From the NCBI GenBank assembly GCA_903995115.1, contig LR877155.1, positions 2,501 to 66,500 of the forward strand: DNA of 64,000 nucleotides, given 5' to 3'. Position 1 is the first letter of the stretch, and every line of letters begins with the position of its first letter. The stretch is from Angomonas deanei. Taxonomy: Eukaryota; Euglenozoa; Kinetoplastea; Trypanosomatida; Trypanosomatidae. Positions 37,581 to 46,476 of the stretch are shown piece by piece. The notes beneath the pieces are model-generated. The model had not been told where the DNA came from. It made no database searches and saw only the letters and a program-made list of their open reading frames with translations. Both the position numbers and the translations under genes were made by a program.

Positions 37581-37799
37581 CTACCGCTTTCCCTTGCTTT
37601 TTTCGTTTCGCTCGATCGCGGTAGAGATAATCTTATGGGTGGTTAAGTATCTCCATGAGCATTTATCCACACAGTCCAGTTCAGTGGAGTTCAGCTCGTT
37701 CGTGCTCAAATCCTTCACGCAAAAGTCAAAACACTCATTCCTCAAATTGCACATAACGGTTTCAATACGAAAAGACTCTTGCTTCACGTTGAGATTCAT
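37581..37799 (-). CDS. Small TIM chaperone of the mitochondrial intermembrane space
   Basis: 72 residues with the twin CX3C motif that defines the Tim8/9/10/13 family: CFDFC at about residues 23-27 and CVDKC at about 43-47, joined by a 15-residue loop and flanked by helices. These proteins form hexamers that carry hydrophobic precursors across the intermembrane space to the inner-membrane translocase. There is no presequence, as expected for substrates of the disulfide relay. The C-terminal tail is basic (ERNEKSKGKR). Which of the family members it is cannot be decided by eye. The ATG is well placed, with a 450-base spacer upstream. Confidence 0.85.
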   Translation of the reverse strand: MNLNVKQESFRIETVMCNLRNECFDFCVKDLSTNELNSTELDCVDKCSWRYLTTHKIISTAIERNEKSKGKR

Positions 37800-38253
37800 T
37801 GTCGTAGAAGACGAACCGTCAAAAGGGAAATTCGGATTGTATATATGTTTCCTAATTGCTAGACCGCTTTATGAGGGGTAAAAAAAAGGGGGGGGTGGGG
37901 CGTAAAAAAAAAAAAAAAAAATAGCTATCCTCAAGAGAGAAGCAATGTGCACACATAAGTCATGAGCCGCAAACAGCGCTCCACAAAAAAAGAATGGTTC
38001 CTATAATCAGAAAAAAGGAAAAAAGAAACTGACAGGCATACTTTTTTTTCTTTATCTTGATTTTTTTTTTTTGAATTATATTTATATTATGATACTGTTT
38101 TACCTTCTAATCTCCTTCATGCTTAATTTCAAAATAAAATAAAAAATGAATGCTAACAATACTATGATTATCGCAGGACGCTTCATGGTTTTGTACGTTA
38201 TATTTCGTTTTTATTCTATTTTAAGAATTAACAGGAGTGTATGTGAAAATGTT
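37800..38253. other. Intergenic region, A/G-rich
   Basis: About 450 bases with a purine tract at 37878-37921 (A-runs and a G-run; a T/C tract on the coding strand, splicing region of the small TIM gene) and T-rich plus-strand sequence near 38040-38075. No gene seen. Confidence 0.5.
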
Positions 38254-38595
38254 TCAAAACGAAAAAAGATTTAAGGACTTCATTCCACAAAATACTTTTT
38301 CGCATGCGAAGACGCAGGTTGAAATATTCTGCATGGACAGGATGCTGAGGATAGCCGTCTGAGACAGACCCGCCGCAATAAGGGTATTCACCACTTGAGA
38401 CAGTGGGGTGTCTGTGGAGGCACTCAACGACAGGGGAGAGGCGACGAGCGCGGACGGGGTGATCATGGAGGCCATCCCTTGCTGGTTGGTGAGCGCAGCA
38501 CTGGGTCGTACGAAGCCGGTCAAAAGAGGGCTGCGCACGGCATTCAGGTGCCGCTGCGTAAAGGCACGACCCATATAAAATACCGACTTTCTCAT
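38254..38595 (-). CDS. Small protein, possibly mitochondrial, unknown
   Basis: 113 residues. The N-terminal 30 residues hold several Arg and hydroxylated residues and no acidic ones (MRKSVFYMGRAFTQRHLNAVR), a plausible mitochondrial targeting signal. The middle (PSALVASPLSLSASTDTPLS) is Ser/Ala-rich. A helix follows (QVVNTLIAAGLSQTAILSIL), and the C terminus has three Cys. No family is recognised. Being open for 113 codons on the coding strand between two certain genes, with normal spacing, supports it as real. Confidence 0.6.
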   Translation of the reverse strand: MRKSVFYMGRAFTQRHLNAVRSPLLTGFVRPSAALTNQQGMASMITPSALVASPLSLSASTDTPLSQVVNTLIAAGLSQTAILSILSMQNISTCVFACEKVFCGMKSLNLFSF

Positions 38596-38850
38596 TTCCT
38601 TATCGTGGTTACGATAGGTGTGGTTGACTTTTCTGCTTTAGTGCTTTTATAGTTATTTATTTATTTTTGAAGGTAACGGGGGAGAGAGAAGTTATGGCAG
38701 AGGATCTTCGTGAAATCAAGCATTCACCGAAAACAGTAAAACAAAAAAAGTGCACGATGAACATAAACAGTCGCGAAATAAATCAAAAAAAAAAAAAAAA
38801 GCAGAACCCAATTGATTTATTTTCTTGTACCAACGTCGCCCCTTTAGCAC

Positions 38851-40836
38851 TTAGCGGGTTTGTTTTGGGTCACTCCGCCAATCGCCATTGGTCACGAGGG
38901 TCAGTGGTTTGGCGTCGGCTTCACCTGCACTACTATTGGAGCCAATGTACGTTATAATGGCACTGGAGTCAAACCTATTTCGCTTTACGTGAAACCACAT
39001 TGGTAGCTGCTCCGCGATTTCACCCAAACTTCCAAACCGCTTGACAACGGTCTTCATGTCAGGCGTAAAACACTGTAAAATTGCCTCTTCGGTTTGCCCA
39101 TGCACACACAGAAGAGCCATCGCGCGCAGAACAACGTCCATGGTGACGACAGAGGGCCATAAGACCTCGGAGGGGACTGGCGGTGCGTCCACCCTTCGCA
39201 GCGCCATCTTTGGGGTGCCAAATCCCTCCACTACTTGAAACAGGCGGTTCTCCCTCAGTAACATCTCTCTTTTTACTTCCTTAAAGGCCCTTGCATCGGT
39301 CGTCCGATACGGATAGTTTAACGGAAGAAAAGAAAACGGGAACACCACTGCCTGTGTGTGGGGTAGTGCGTCAAAGATTAACTGCGCATCACTGACACGG
39401 CCCCCTCCGGCGTCTTTTGCCAATGCCCGCTGATTCCCCTTTCCGTATAGTTTAAACGAGCGAGGGGTGTACACTTCGTCCTCCTTTACAAAAAAGTACA
39501 GACTGTGGGATTCAAGAAACAATTTCAGTGCGGTCACCTCTTGCTCTCGGGAACTACACACCTTGGAGGAATAAACGGTGCCTATTTGACTTCGACCGTC
39601 GAAAGACAGGGCGTCCAAAACTTTGTGGAGGCTCCGTGGGCCGTGCTCGAGCTCCATGGATAGGCGCAGAAGCGTCAATGGAAGAGGAGAGGTCTCGACG
39701 GTCAGACTGCTAGGCTTGGATGCGTCGAGGCAAACACACCATGGGCAAACTGTCATGTCCGTTAAATTCACCTTAAAATAATGTCTGGCCCGATCAAAGT
39801 ACAAAATAAGCGATCCCTCATTTTGTGTCGCGAGGGTGCGCTTCATTGTGTCCACTAAGTTTGGACTAAGAATAGACAAGACAGACGCTATTGGCCGCTC
39901 TATAGAAAAGAAGAGCCTATTTGTCGGATCCTTCGATAGGAAGGCCTCCACCTCCTCAATAATGGAATGGACCGTTTGTAAACGTGATGTCGTGTTGTAT
40001 TTTATTTCACCATCCATCATCCGTTTCAGATCCGCGCTAGCTGCGTGCGCACTGCCGGGTACCAGACGAACAAATGCACTGGTACACTGTTTTTCACTAT
40101 TCTCAAAAGTCCTCACATCCACAGTAAAATCGTTCAACTGATTGGCGGACTCCAGAATGGTATTCAGAGCGAAGGTTGAAAGCGTCTCTTCCCGGTTACC
40201 CGACAATTTTGACATCACGTCTTCGACAGACGCATGAAACGTTGTTGGGATAGTGGACAGCAGGGACTCCCTGCTGAAGAGGCGCGGCCTCGGTACTAAT
40301 TGAACACGGACTAACCTATTTCTGTCCACCGAAAACAGCTTCTTGTTCCGCACCAAGACGGCGTAGAGTGCATCGGCTGAAACCGATGACAGGTTTACAG
40401 TTGCCCCTTTTTGAAGGGCCAATAGCAACTGGGAGATGCTCGGAGACGACGAAGGCAGGAAGGACCGCCGCGGGAAGTGCCGATGAACCGCAAACAACCC
40501 AACGATATGGCTCACCAAAACCTCCTCAGCGGGGTCCACATTTTTCAAAAAGGCCCTTCCGATGGCTACTTTCACTCCACCGGCGAATGGGACGATAATC
40601 GTAGACGTGTCCTGCTGCAAAAGTTCTCCGACGCCACCATTGTACTTTTCGCTAATCTGTTCTAACGTAGACTCGCTCAAGTACTTGGTGAACATGGCAA
40701 CTGGTAAAGGGCCGTTCTTCTGTAGTACAGAGCGTACGACAGACGATACATCCGACGAGCAATGGCTCGCGTAGGAGCATCTTCTTACGAAAAGTGAAAG
40801 CTCGCGTCGTACAATTGGTATTCGGATAGATCTCAT
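38851..40836 (-). CDS. Putative mitochondrial protein with helix-turn-helix-like repeats
   Basis: 661 residues. The N terminus is Arg-rich without acidic residues (MRSIRIPIVRRELSLFVRRC), typical of a mitochondrial presequence. The segment at about 30-80 (SVVRSVLQKNGPLPVAMFTK then GGVGELLQQ) is echoed near the C terminus (VVLRAMALLCVHGQTEEAIL then GSLGEIAEQLPMWFHV), suggesting a repeated helical or winged-helix-like module. No catalytic residues are seen. Kinetoplastids have many lineage-specific mitochondrial RNA-processing and ribosome proteins of this kind; I cannot say which. The ATG is the first in frame. Confidence 0.7.
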   Translation of the reverse strand: MRSIRIPIVRRELSLFVRRCSYASHCSSDVSSVVRSVLQKNGPLPVAMFTKYLSESTLEQISEKYNGGVGELLQQDTSTIIVPFAGGVKVAIGRAFLKNVDPAEEVLVSHIVGLFAVHRHFPRRSFLPSSSPSISQLLLALQKGATVNLSSVSADALYAVLVRNKKLFSVDRNRLVRVQLVPRPRLFSRESLLSTIPTTFHASVEDVMSKLSGNREETLSTFALNTILESANQLNDFTVDVRTFENSEKQCTSAFVRLVPGSAHAASADLKRMMDGEIKYNTTSRLQTVHSIIEEVEAFLSKDPTNRLFFSIERPIASVLSILSPNLVDTMKRTLATQNEGSLILYFDRARHYFKVNLTDMTVCPWCVCLDASKPSSLTVETSPLPLTLLRLSMELEHGPRSLHKVLDALSFDGRSQIGTVYSSKVCSSREQEVTALKLFLESHSLYFFVKEDEVYTPRSFKLYGKGNQRALAKDAGGGRVSDAQLIFDALPHTQAVVFPFSFLPLNYPYRTTDARAFKEVKREMLLRENRLFQVVEGFGTPKMALRRVDAPPVPSEVLWPSVVTMDVVLRAMALLCVHGQTEEAILQCFTPDMKTVVKRFGSLGEIAEQLPMWFHVKRNRFDSSAIITYIGSNSSAGEADAKPLTLVTNGDWRSDPKQTR

Positions 40837-41072
40837 ATGGTGTTATGTGTTGCTTCTGTGGATCTCACGAAGTGTAAAAGACTAATCAACAGAATTGCGG
40901 CAAAAAGAGGAGCGATGTTTGGTGAAGCCCGTAACCATACACGAGACACGAAAGCAAAAATAATAATAATAACTGAAACGAGCGGTTCTCGCCATTAGGT
41001 GTCGTTTCTAGTTCGAAAACACTACAATAACAAGCAACTCCCAACTACAAAGGGGGCTCTCACACTCTTCCC

Positions 41073-42167
41073 CTACACATTCTTGGGATGATCTTCCCGG
41101 ATAAAGTCCTGTGCGAGGTGAAACAAGCTTTGACCCAGGGCCATGCCCACTCCTACCCGGAGAGAGCCCCACCCAATGTTCAGTCGACTATTCGCCCATC
41201 TCCACGAAATAATAGGATGATGATGGTACTTGTCTCCCACTGCCTTCAACCACTGACTGATGGCATCTTTGGAGGCGCTGTTAAAATACCCACTGCCGGA
41301 CGCTTTGTATTCCGCCGCCGCCAGCTCTGGAACGTGTAGAGAGTCCGAAAACGTCTTTCCGTGACGGTAAATGTAAAAATACTGTGTATAAAAGGAACGT
41401 AAAAGACTCATGTAGTCCAGGGGAATAGACCCTGGCGGGGTGCCATAGACTATTGACCTCACGTAATTAAAAGGGGAACTAAGGGTGGACGCCACCACCG
41501 CCGCAATCATGTTGCTCACGAAAAGACAACTCTCGCACACCTCATGGTGTTCAATAGTGACCGCAGTAGGGGCAAGTGGTTTATGGGAAACCGCATCGGC
41601 CGAATGATTTCCATAAACGTTAAAAAACTCTTTCCATGCCATATTGCGGCGAACCGACTCGTACACAATGCCAAACACGCTGTCCCGCACCATGGTCGTC
41701 ACGCAGCCCCTAAAAAAGATGAGAATCCCTCCCTCCTTATACATGAGCCGCGACGTCTGCAGAAACGTCACCCCACGCGCGTCGCTGTTCCACATTCTAA
41801 ACTTCACCGCCTGTAGAGTATTCAGCGCAAAGCCATTCATTGAACCAGCCAGGAGGCCAATCAGCATATAATTTAGCTGAGGGTTGGTCTCCTTCTGGCA
41901 GGCGGAGGGCAAGTAGTTTTGAATACACAAGCGTGCGCTGTCCTGCCAGAACATGTAGGAAGCCCCAACCAGAGTACGGTAGACGGCGGCGTTCATAAAT
42001 CCCTGAAACGGCCGCTCAAAATTTTTCCAGTCCAAAAAACGTTTTCGTCTAAACTTTACCCGCACGTATAATGCTCGGTCTACGGGGTTAAAGAGAATCG
42101 CCTGTGCAGCTCCGCTTACAAGGGCAGGGCCAGCGGTGAACAGAAATCCCTCTTTATGATCATCCAT
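41073..42167 (-). CDS. Divergent mitochondrial carrier family protein
   Basis: 364 residues in three repeats of about 100. The repeat signatures P-x-[DE]-x-x-[KR] appear in altered form: NPVDRALYVRVKF near residue 27, LNTLQAVKFRMW near 120 (Pro lost), and SPFNYVRSIVYG near 235 (Asp/Glu replaced by Asn). Glycine-rich turns such as GGILIFFRGCVTTMVRDS match the carrier fold. Carriers exchange metabolites across the inner mitochondrial membrane. The altered salt-bridge residues suggest an unusual or non-canonical mechanism. A loop insertion of about 40 residues lies between the second and third repeats (VYGNHSADAVSHKPLAPTAV). Confidence 0.8.
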   Translation of the reverse strand: MDDHKEGFLFTAGPALVSGAAQAILFNPVDRALYVRVKFRRKRFLDWKNFERPFQGFMNAAVYRTLVGASYMFWQDSARLCIQNYLPSACQKETNPQLNYMLIGLLAGSMNGFALNTLQAVKFRMWNSDARGVTFLQTSRLMYKEGGILIFFRGCVTTMVRDSVFGIVYESVRRNMAWKEFFNVYGNHSADAVSHKPLAPTAVTIEHHEVCESCLFVSNMIAAVVASTLSSPFNYVRSIVYGTPPGSIPLDYMSLLRSFYTQYFYIYRHGKTFSDSLHVPELAAAEYKASGSGYFNSASKDAISQWLKAVGDKYHHHPIISWRWANSRLNIGWGSLRVGVGMALGQSLFHLAQDFIREDHPKNV

Positions 42168-42531
42168 GTTCGTGTGGGTTTTCGTTTCCGATTGTTGTCT
42201 CCCTCTTTCTTCTATTGTGCGATTACTTTACAAAGGTGTGTAATGGCGTGAGGTACGACGCGAAAGAAAGAAAAAAAAAAAAGAGAAAAAAGAGGAGTCC
42301 ACTACGAGCGGTCATGCACGAGAAAAAAAAAAAATTATTAATCACAACCAAGTACTAAAAAAAAAAAAGGTAGAAACACACATGATGTCAGTTTATTTTA
42401 GGAGAACAATAAAAATATCTTTTAGATGTTGTTATTTGGTGATTTTTGTTTTCCTCTCTTTAAAAAAAAAAAAAATGATAATATTTAGGGATTTATTTCT
42501 ACAACGGTAACAAGTCATACAATGAGATACT
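42168..42531. other. Intergenic region, A-rich
   Basis: Plus-strand A-runs at 42270-42280, 42322-42333, 42358-42368 and 42462-42474. The 5' region of the carrier gene and the 3' UTR of the API5-like gene. No gene seen. Confidence 0.5.
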
Positions 42532-42816
42532 TTATCGGCGGGAGCGTCGACGGCGACTTTCCGTGCGGAACCGCTTTCCTCGTGGACCCGAACGGTTGTC
42601 CTCCTTCCTGGACGCCGTCCTCTTTCTGCTACCAGGTAACTCCGCGGACCTAACGGTGCTCTTCTTTAGTTTAGGTAAGCGAACAAAACGACCCCAACTT
42701 TCCTTGACCGACACCATTGGCAAATGTTTCGTGGTGAATGCCGCAACGATTAGTTTAATGTTATCGATGCACGCCACCAACTCCGCTTCGTGGTGGGTCG
42801 TTTCCTTCTTCAGCAT
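42532..42816 (-). CDS. C-terminal part of the API5-like protein
   Basis: 94 codons from its first ATG, which lies only 8 bases beyond the stop of the ORF at 42825-44075, leaving no room for polyadenylation and splicing. The frame is open upstream into that ORF (reading PAVYAVKKLMLKKE). It contains a stretch like the region just after the helical body of API5 (ACIDNIKLIVAAFTTKHLPM), then a basic, Ser/Arg-rich tail (RKRTASRKEDNRSGPRGK, ending RRRRSRR) as in API5. With the upstream ORF it would give about 511 residues, close to human API5. So it is not an independent gene, or only by a frame shift. Confidence 0.6.
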   Translation of the reverse strand: MLKKETTHHEAELVACIDNIKLIVAAFTTKHLPMVSVKESWGRFVRLPKLKKSTVRSAELPGSRKRTASRKEDNRSGPRGKRFRTESRRRRSRR

Positions 42817-42824
42817 TAACTTCT

Positions 42825-44075
42825 TCACCGCGTAGACAGCAGGGGTTCCACCTCCCCTACCTTCTCCAGCAAGACACTCAACGATGCCTGAAACGCGTCG
42901 TCGTCCAACTCTTTCAGAGGCTCTTTCGTGTTCTTGGCAGAAATAACAACAGCGGCCAGCAAGAGTGCCTCGAGGACTGAGAGAGACGCCGGTATGTCAT
43001 TGGCGGACACCACCTTTTTAAGCTGCGCAAACACATACCGGAACAGAACCTCGACATTGTCGGCGGTGGCGGTCTGGCAGGCGAGGTGTAGCACACGGGT
43101 GTGGTACACACCGTGCTCGGACGACAGGTCTACATCCTTGCTAAGAAGACCAGCAGCATTCAGAGGTTCCACAAAGTTGAACTCCACGCCGGGGGACAGC
43201 ACCTGTCCCACAATTGTCATGGCCTCTAAATTTCGGGTGGACTTCAGGTCGCACGTCTTGAAGAAAGCTTCAATCAGAGGGGCGCCGTGCTTTTCCTTCA
43301 CAATCGGAAGACGCGAGGCGGACTGCATGAGTTGGCGGAACTCTTCCGCATTCAGGCTCTTCATGACGGCAGCCACGAGGGTAAACACCATATTGGTCTG
43401 ATTCTCCTCCGTCCACTGCGTGCGAAGGGCAGGCGAGGTGACGAGTTTGGCAATACGGTTCATCGCCATCCGTCGCTCCTTGACAAGCTGCTCCTCATCG
43501 TCCACCTCTCTGCTGTCACTGATCAAGTAGAACAACTTTTCCAGAATTGGGTACAAGGCCGCCTGTGTGAGGCGGTTGAGCGCCTCGGATGCGGTGCGGC
43601 GCACTGGCTCGTCAAACGCCTCGGTATCCAGCGCCACTTGCATCAAAATGTCAGACGCCTCGCGCGCCAAAAAACTCTGCTCCTGGATGATGGACGCGGG
43701 ACCGAATCCTCCGAAGCAGTTCAGCGCGGAAGAAAGCAGTTGAGGCGTGTTGTCCTCGCCTGAGATAATGTTCACTAGGGACTGGTTTAGTTTCTTGAAG
43801 AAGGTTTTGGACTCCGATTCATCGCGGACGTGGGACATGTTTTGAGCAACCAGCTCGAGGAAACGAACACGCAAAAACATTGGCGTTTCCGGATCTTCGG
43901 CCGTCACGACGAGCTGGAGGACTTGGGGGAGGTTCTCGTTTATTTTGGTGGGGTCTTGGCTAATAATTTCGCGAAGTTCCTGGAACACCTCCGTACTCGG
44001 TTTTTCGAACGTTGGTGGCTGGGCCGGCTCTTCCGCCGCCTTGGCCGCGGCTGCCTTACTCTTCTTGGGGGGCAT
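42825..44075 (-). CDS. API5-like HEAT-repeat protein, main part
   Basis: 416 residues before the stop. After a Lys/Ala/Pro N terminus (MPPKKSKAAAAKAAEE) the protein is all helix in HEAT-like pairs (FLRVRFLELVAQNMSHV, LTQAALYPILEKLFYLIS, LEALLLAAVVISAKN). It resembles apoptosis inhibitor 5 (AAC-11), a nuclear scaffold protein. The call depends largely on the following ORF, which supplies the expected C terminus. One additional base in the four-base run at plus 42842-42845 would join them. The upstream open frame contains a T/C-rich tract and is trimmed to the ATG at 44075. Confidence 0.7.
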   Translation of the reverse strand: MPPKKSKAAAAKAAEEPAQPPTFEKPSTEVFQELREIISQDPTKINENLPQVLQLVVTAEDPETPMFLRVRFLELVAQNMSHVRDESESKTFFKKLNQSLVNIISGEDNTPQLLSSALNCFGGFGPASIIQEQSFLAREASDILMQVALDTEAFDEPVRRTASEALNRLTQAALYPILEKLFYLISDSREVDDEEQLVKERRMAMNRIAKLVTSPALRTQWTEENQTNMVFTLVAAVMKSLNAEEFRQLMQSASRLPIVKEKHGAPLIEAFFKTCDLKSTRNLEAMTIVGQVLSPGVEFNFVEPLNAAGLLSKDVDLSSEHGVYHTRVLHLACQTATADNVEVLFRYVFAQLKKVVSANDIPASLSVLEALLLAAVVISAKNTKEPLKELDDDAFQASLSVLLEKVGEVEPLLSTR

Positions 44076-44277
44076 GGTTTTGTTTTGCTTTGTTTTTTTC
44101 TTGTAGTTACTTTCGTATAAGTATACGAATACAAAGGAACAGGAGAGAGAAAAAAAAAAGGGTAAAATGGATGTGCAACTGTCTACCATGACATGCGTTA
44201 AAAAGAGAATCAAGCACCGAGCGTGCCAGAAACAGTAACACGTGTGTTCTGGTGCAGCATATTATCCCCGCGTGGGT

Positions 44278-46239
44278 TTACTGCAAGAGCTTTAGAATTT
44301 CATTGAGGGCAGCATGGAGTGCGGCGCAAAACTGGTCACACGAGCGTGTTGGGCCGTAGACCGTTTTCCATGCGCACACAGAAAGTACCAAGGCGTGTTC
44401 GTCCAGCAACGAACAGCGAACACTGTACCCGTTGTGAGTGGGGCAGAACCCGCTCAGGACAGCGCCACTGTCTCGCAGAACAGGGTCGGATTGCAGCACT
44501 GGTTTGCAGTGGACCTGATACACGTTTTCTGAGAAAAAAGGAGCTGGCACCCCAGTCATCCGCTCCGACGTGTTTAAAAGTCCAAAGAGATGGCCGTCCG
44601 TCCCGTTCCCTGCCATGACGTTCTTTTTACGCGCCTCGTACGCCTGAATCGCACGGACCAGTGCTTGTTTCTGGCCCGCCGTGGTGGACTTCCCGCAGGC
44701 GGAGGCCGCAACAATAAACGCCGCACTCTCTGCGGTCAGTGGTCGCACAAACCCGCATCGACCTCGCAGAAAGTGGGACAAATTGACCGTTTCGATGCCG
44801 TTCACAAAGGAGCTGTAGCAGTTCCACCAAGCCAACTGGATGGCCGCCTGCACCAGAGAGTCGATGGAGAACTCTGTGAGGAGGGACTTCTCACTGTGCA
44901 GAACGCACGTGTGGAGGTCCAGCTTGGCGACGTCGTCCACCAGCCTACTTTTGGCCTTGTGAATGGACTGCTTTACCTCCTCGGTGCAGTTCCACTTTAG
45001 GCGGTGTACCCCATCCGTCGCCGCGGCGTCCCGCGGGAAGTCTACGGTGCACTCCGACGCCGTGAACTGCGACACTTTGTCGAGGTAATGACGAACCACC
45101 ACACCGTCGCCCCACCCGTGCTCATGTCCAACCGTCACCAGTCCATTTTGAGAAACCGAAACCGATAAGCTCTTGTCCCACCAGCGATTCGTACAACGGG
45201 CCGCATGCGTCTTGTCCGTCACGCCAGCGGCACTAAAAAAATCCACACCCACATCCTCGTCCAAATTAAGGATAAACATGGCAGTCTCCACGTCATCGAG
45301 GCTATCCTTGTTCACAGGGTCACGCAGCAGTGCAGTACGGAGTACACTCCACTCACTGCGGGGAAGGGAAGTGAGAAGCCCGATTTCCTCTGAATTAGAA
45401 ATACCACCCGCCATGACAATATCGCGTAGCCTGGCATATATTTGCTCTAGTGGTAAGGGGTTCCTCTCGCCGTCCGCCACTTGCACCACAAATTGATGTC
45501 CTCTGTATTGTACTATAATATGTGGCATAAAGCCGACCGCCCGTATTTCATCCTGCAGCACCCCTGGCACACGCGAAGAGTTAAACAAGTTATCGCCCTG
45601 CGAAATGTCGACTGGCAGCAGCTGCTTGTTCGATCCATTTGTCAGCATTGGCGTGCTGAAATACTCGGGGCACAGCGCCACGCTTCGTTCAAACCAGTCC
45701 GACTTCCAGTACCCATTGGGGGCATTCTCTATTATGCACGGCCGCAGCGTGTCGTCCTGGTACATTTTGTAGTAGATCACCGTCGCAAACACCCAGCACG
45801 CGGCCCGCACCAGCATGTTCTCTTTGACCGCGTCCCGCCGGACGATCCAGGTGGTATACTGGTAGAGTGGGATGGGGTCTCGATTGGACAGACTCCTCCT
45901 AAACCAGTCCGACGAGATAAATGACGTGTGAAGGTTGGCGCGGTCTGTGTTCACTAGTTCTTCATTCACCTCCCGCAACGCCCCACCGAAGGCGTGCGTC
46001 GCCTTTTTGGTAGCCCGCGCAAAGTCCTGTGGACTAAGCACGGGCCGAACTTCTTCCAAGAAAAGAGATTTTGTGTGCGTCAACGTGGGGACCGGTAGTC
46101 TCGGTAAACTACGTTGAAAATGGCGGGTGGGTATGATGGATTCTTTAAAGACGCACTCCGGTGTGGGAGTCTGTGTCGCCAATTCCCGAAACTTGGACCA
46201 AGACCCCTTCATCAGGGGGGCCTTGATCTGTTTTGACAT
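44278..46239 (-). CDS. Carnitine O-acyltransferase (CPT2/CAT-like)
   Basis: 653 residues, the normal size for CPT2-type enzymes. The N-terminal family signature is present (LPRLPVPTLTHT), as are WIVRRDAVKEN and FEIL-like central segments. The active-site motif reads GHEHGWGDGVVVRHYL at about residues 372-387; its His is the general base that moves an acyl group between carnitine and CoA. The C terminus contains the conserved Ser/Thr region in altered form and ends with a helix (AALHAALNEILKLLQ). Probably mitochondrial, for acyl import or buffering of acetyl groups. Substrate chain length cannot be read directly. Confidence 0.85.
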   Translation of the reverse strand: MSKQIKAPLMKGSWSKFRELATQTPTPECVFKESIIPTRHFQRSLPRLPVPTLTHTKSLFLEEVRPVLSPQDFARATKKATHAFGGALREVNEELVNTDRANLHTSFISSDWFRRSLSNRDPIPLYQYTTWIVRRDAVKENMLVRAACWVFATVIYYKMYQDDTLRPCIIENAPNGYWKSDWFERSVALCPEYFSTPMLTNGSNKQLLPVDISQGDNLFNSSRVPGVLQDEIRAVGFMPHIIVQYRGHQFVVQVADGERNPLPLEQIYARLRDIVMAGGISNSEEIGLLTSLPRSEWSVLRTALLRDPVNKDSLDDVETAMFILNLDEDVGVDFFSAAGVTDKTHAARCTNRWWDKSLSVSVSQNGLVTVGHEHGWGDGVVVRHYLDKVSQFTASECTVDFPRDAAATDGVHRLKWNCTEEVKQSIHKAKSRLVDDVAKLDLHTCVLHSEKSLLTEFSIDSLVQAAIQLAWWNCYSSFVNGIETVNLSHFLRGRCGFVRPLTAESAAFIVAASACGKSTTAGQKQALVRAIQAYEARKKNVMAGNGTDGHLFGLLNTSERMTGVPAPFFSENVYQVHCKPVLQSDPVLRDSGAVLSGFCPTHNGYSVRCSLLDEHALVLSVCAWKTVYGPTRSCDQFCAALHAALNEILKLLQ

Positions 46240-46476
46240 TGTGTTCGTAGATCTGTTATGCTGATTATACGCTTCTACACCTTCGTGGTAAAGCAGGAAA
46301 AGAAAGGTAGAAGAAGTGAAAGAAGGGGACGTGACGGCATACAGTTTGACGGAAAACAGTGAGTTTCTCGTGTGGAGTTTTGAACCACCATGGCAAAAAA
46401 CGGGACAACAATGAAAGTCGCAACACGGATCGCCGTATCTCCCCCCAGGGGTAAAATAAGCACACAGATGAAATAC

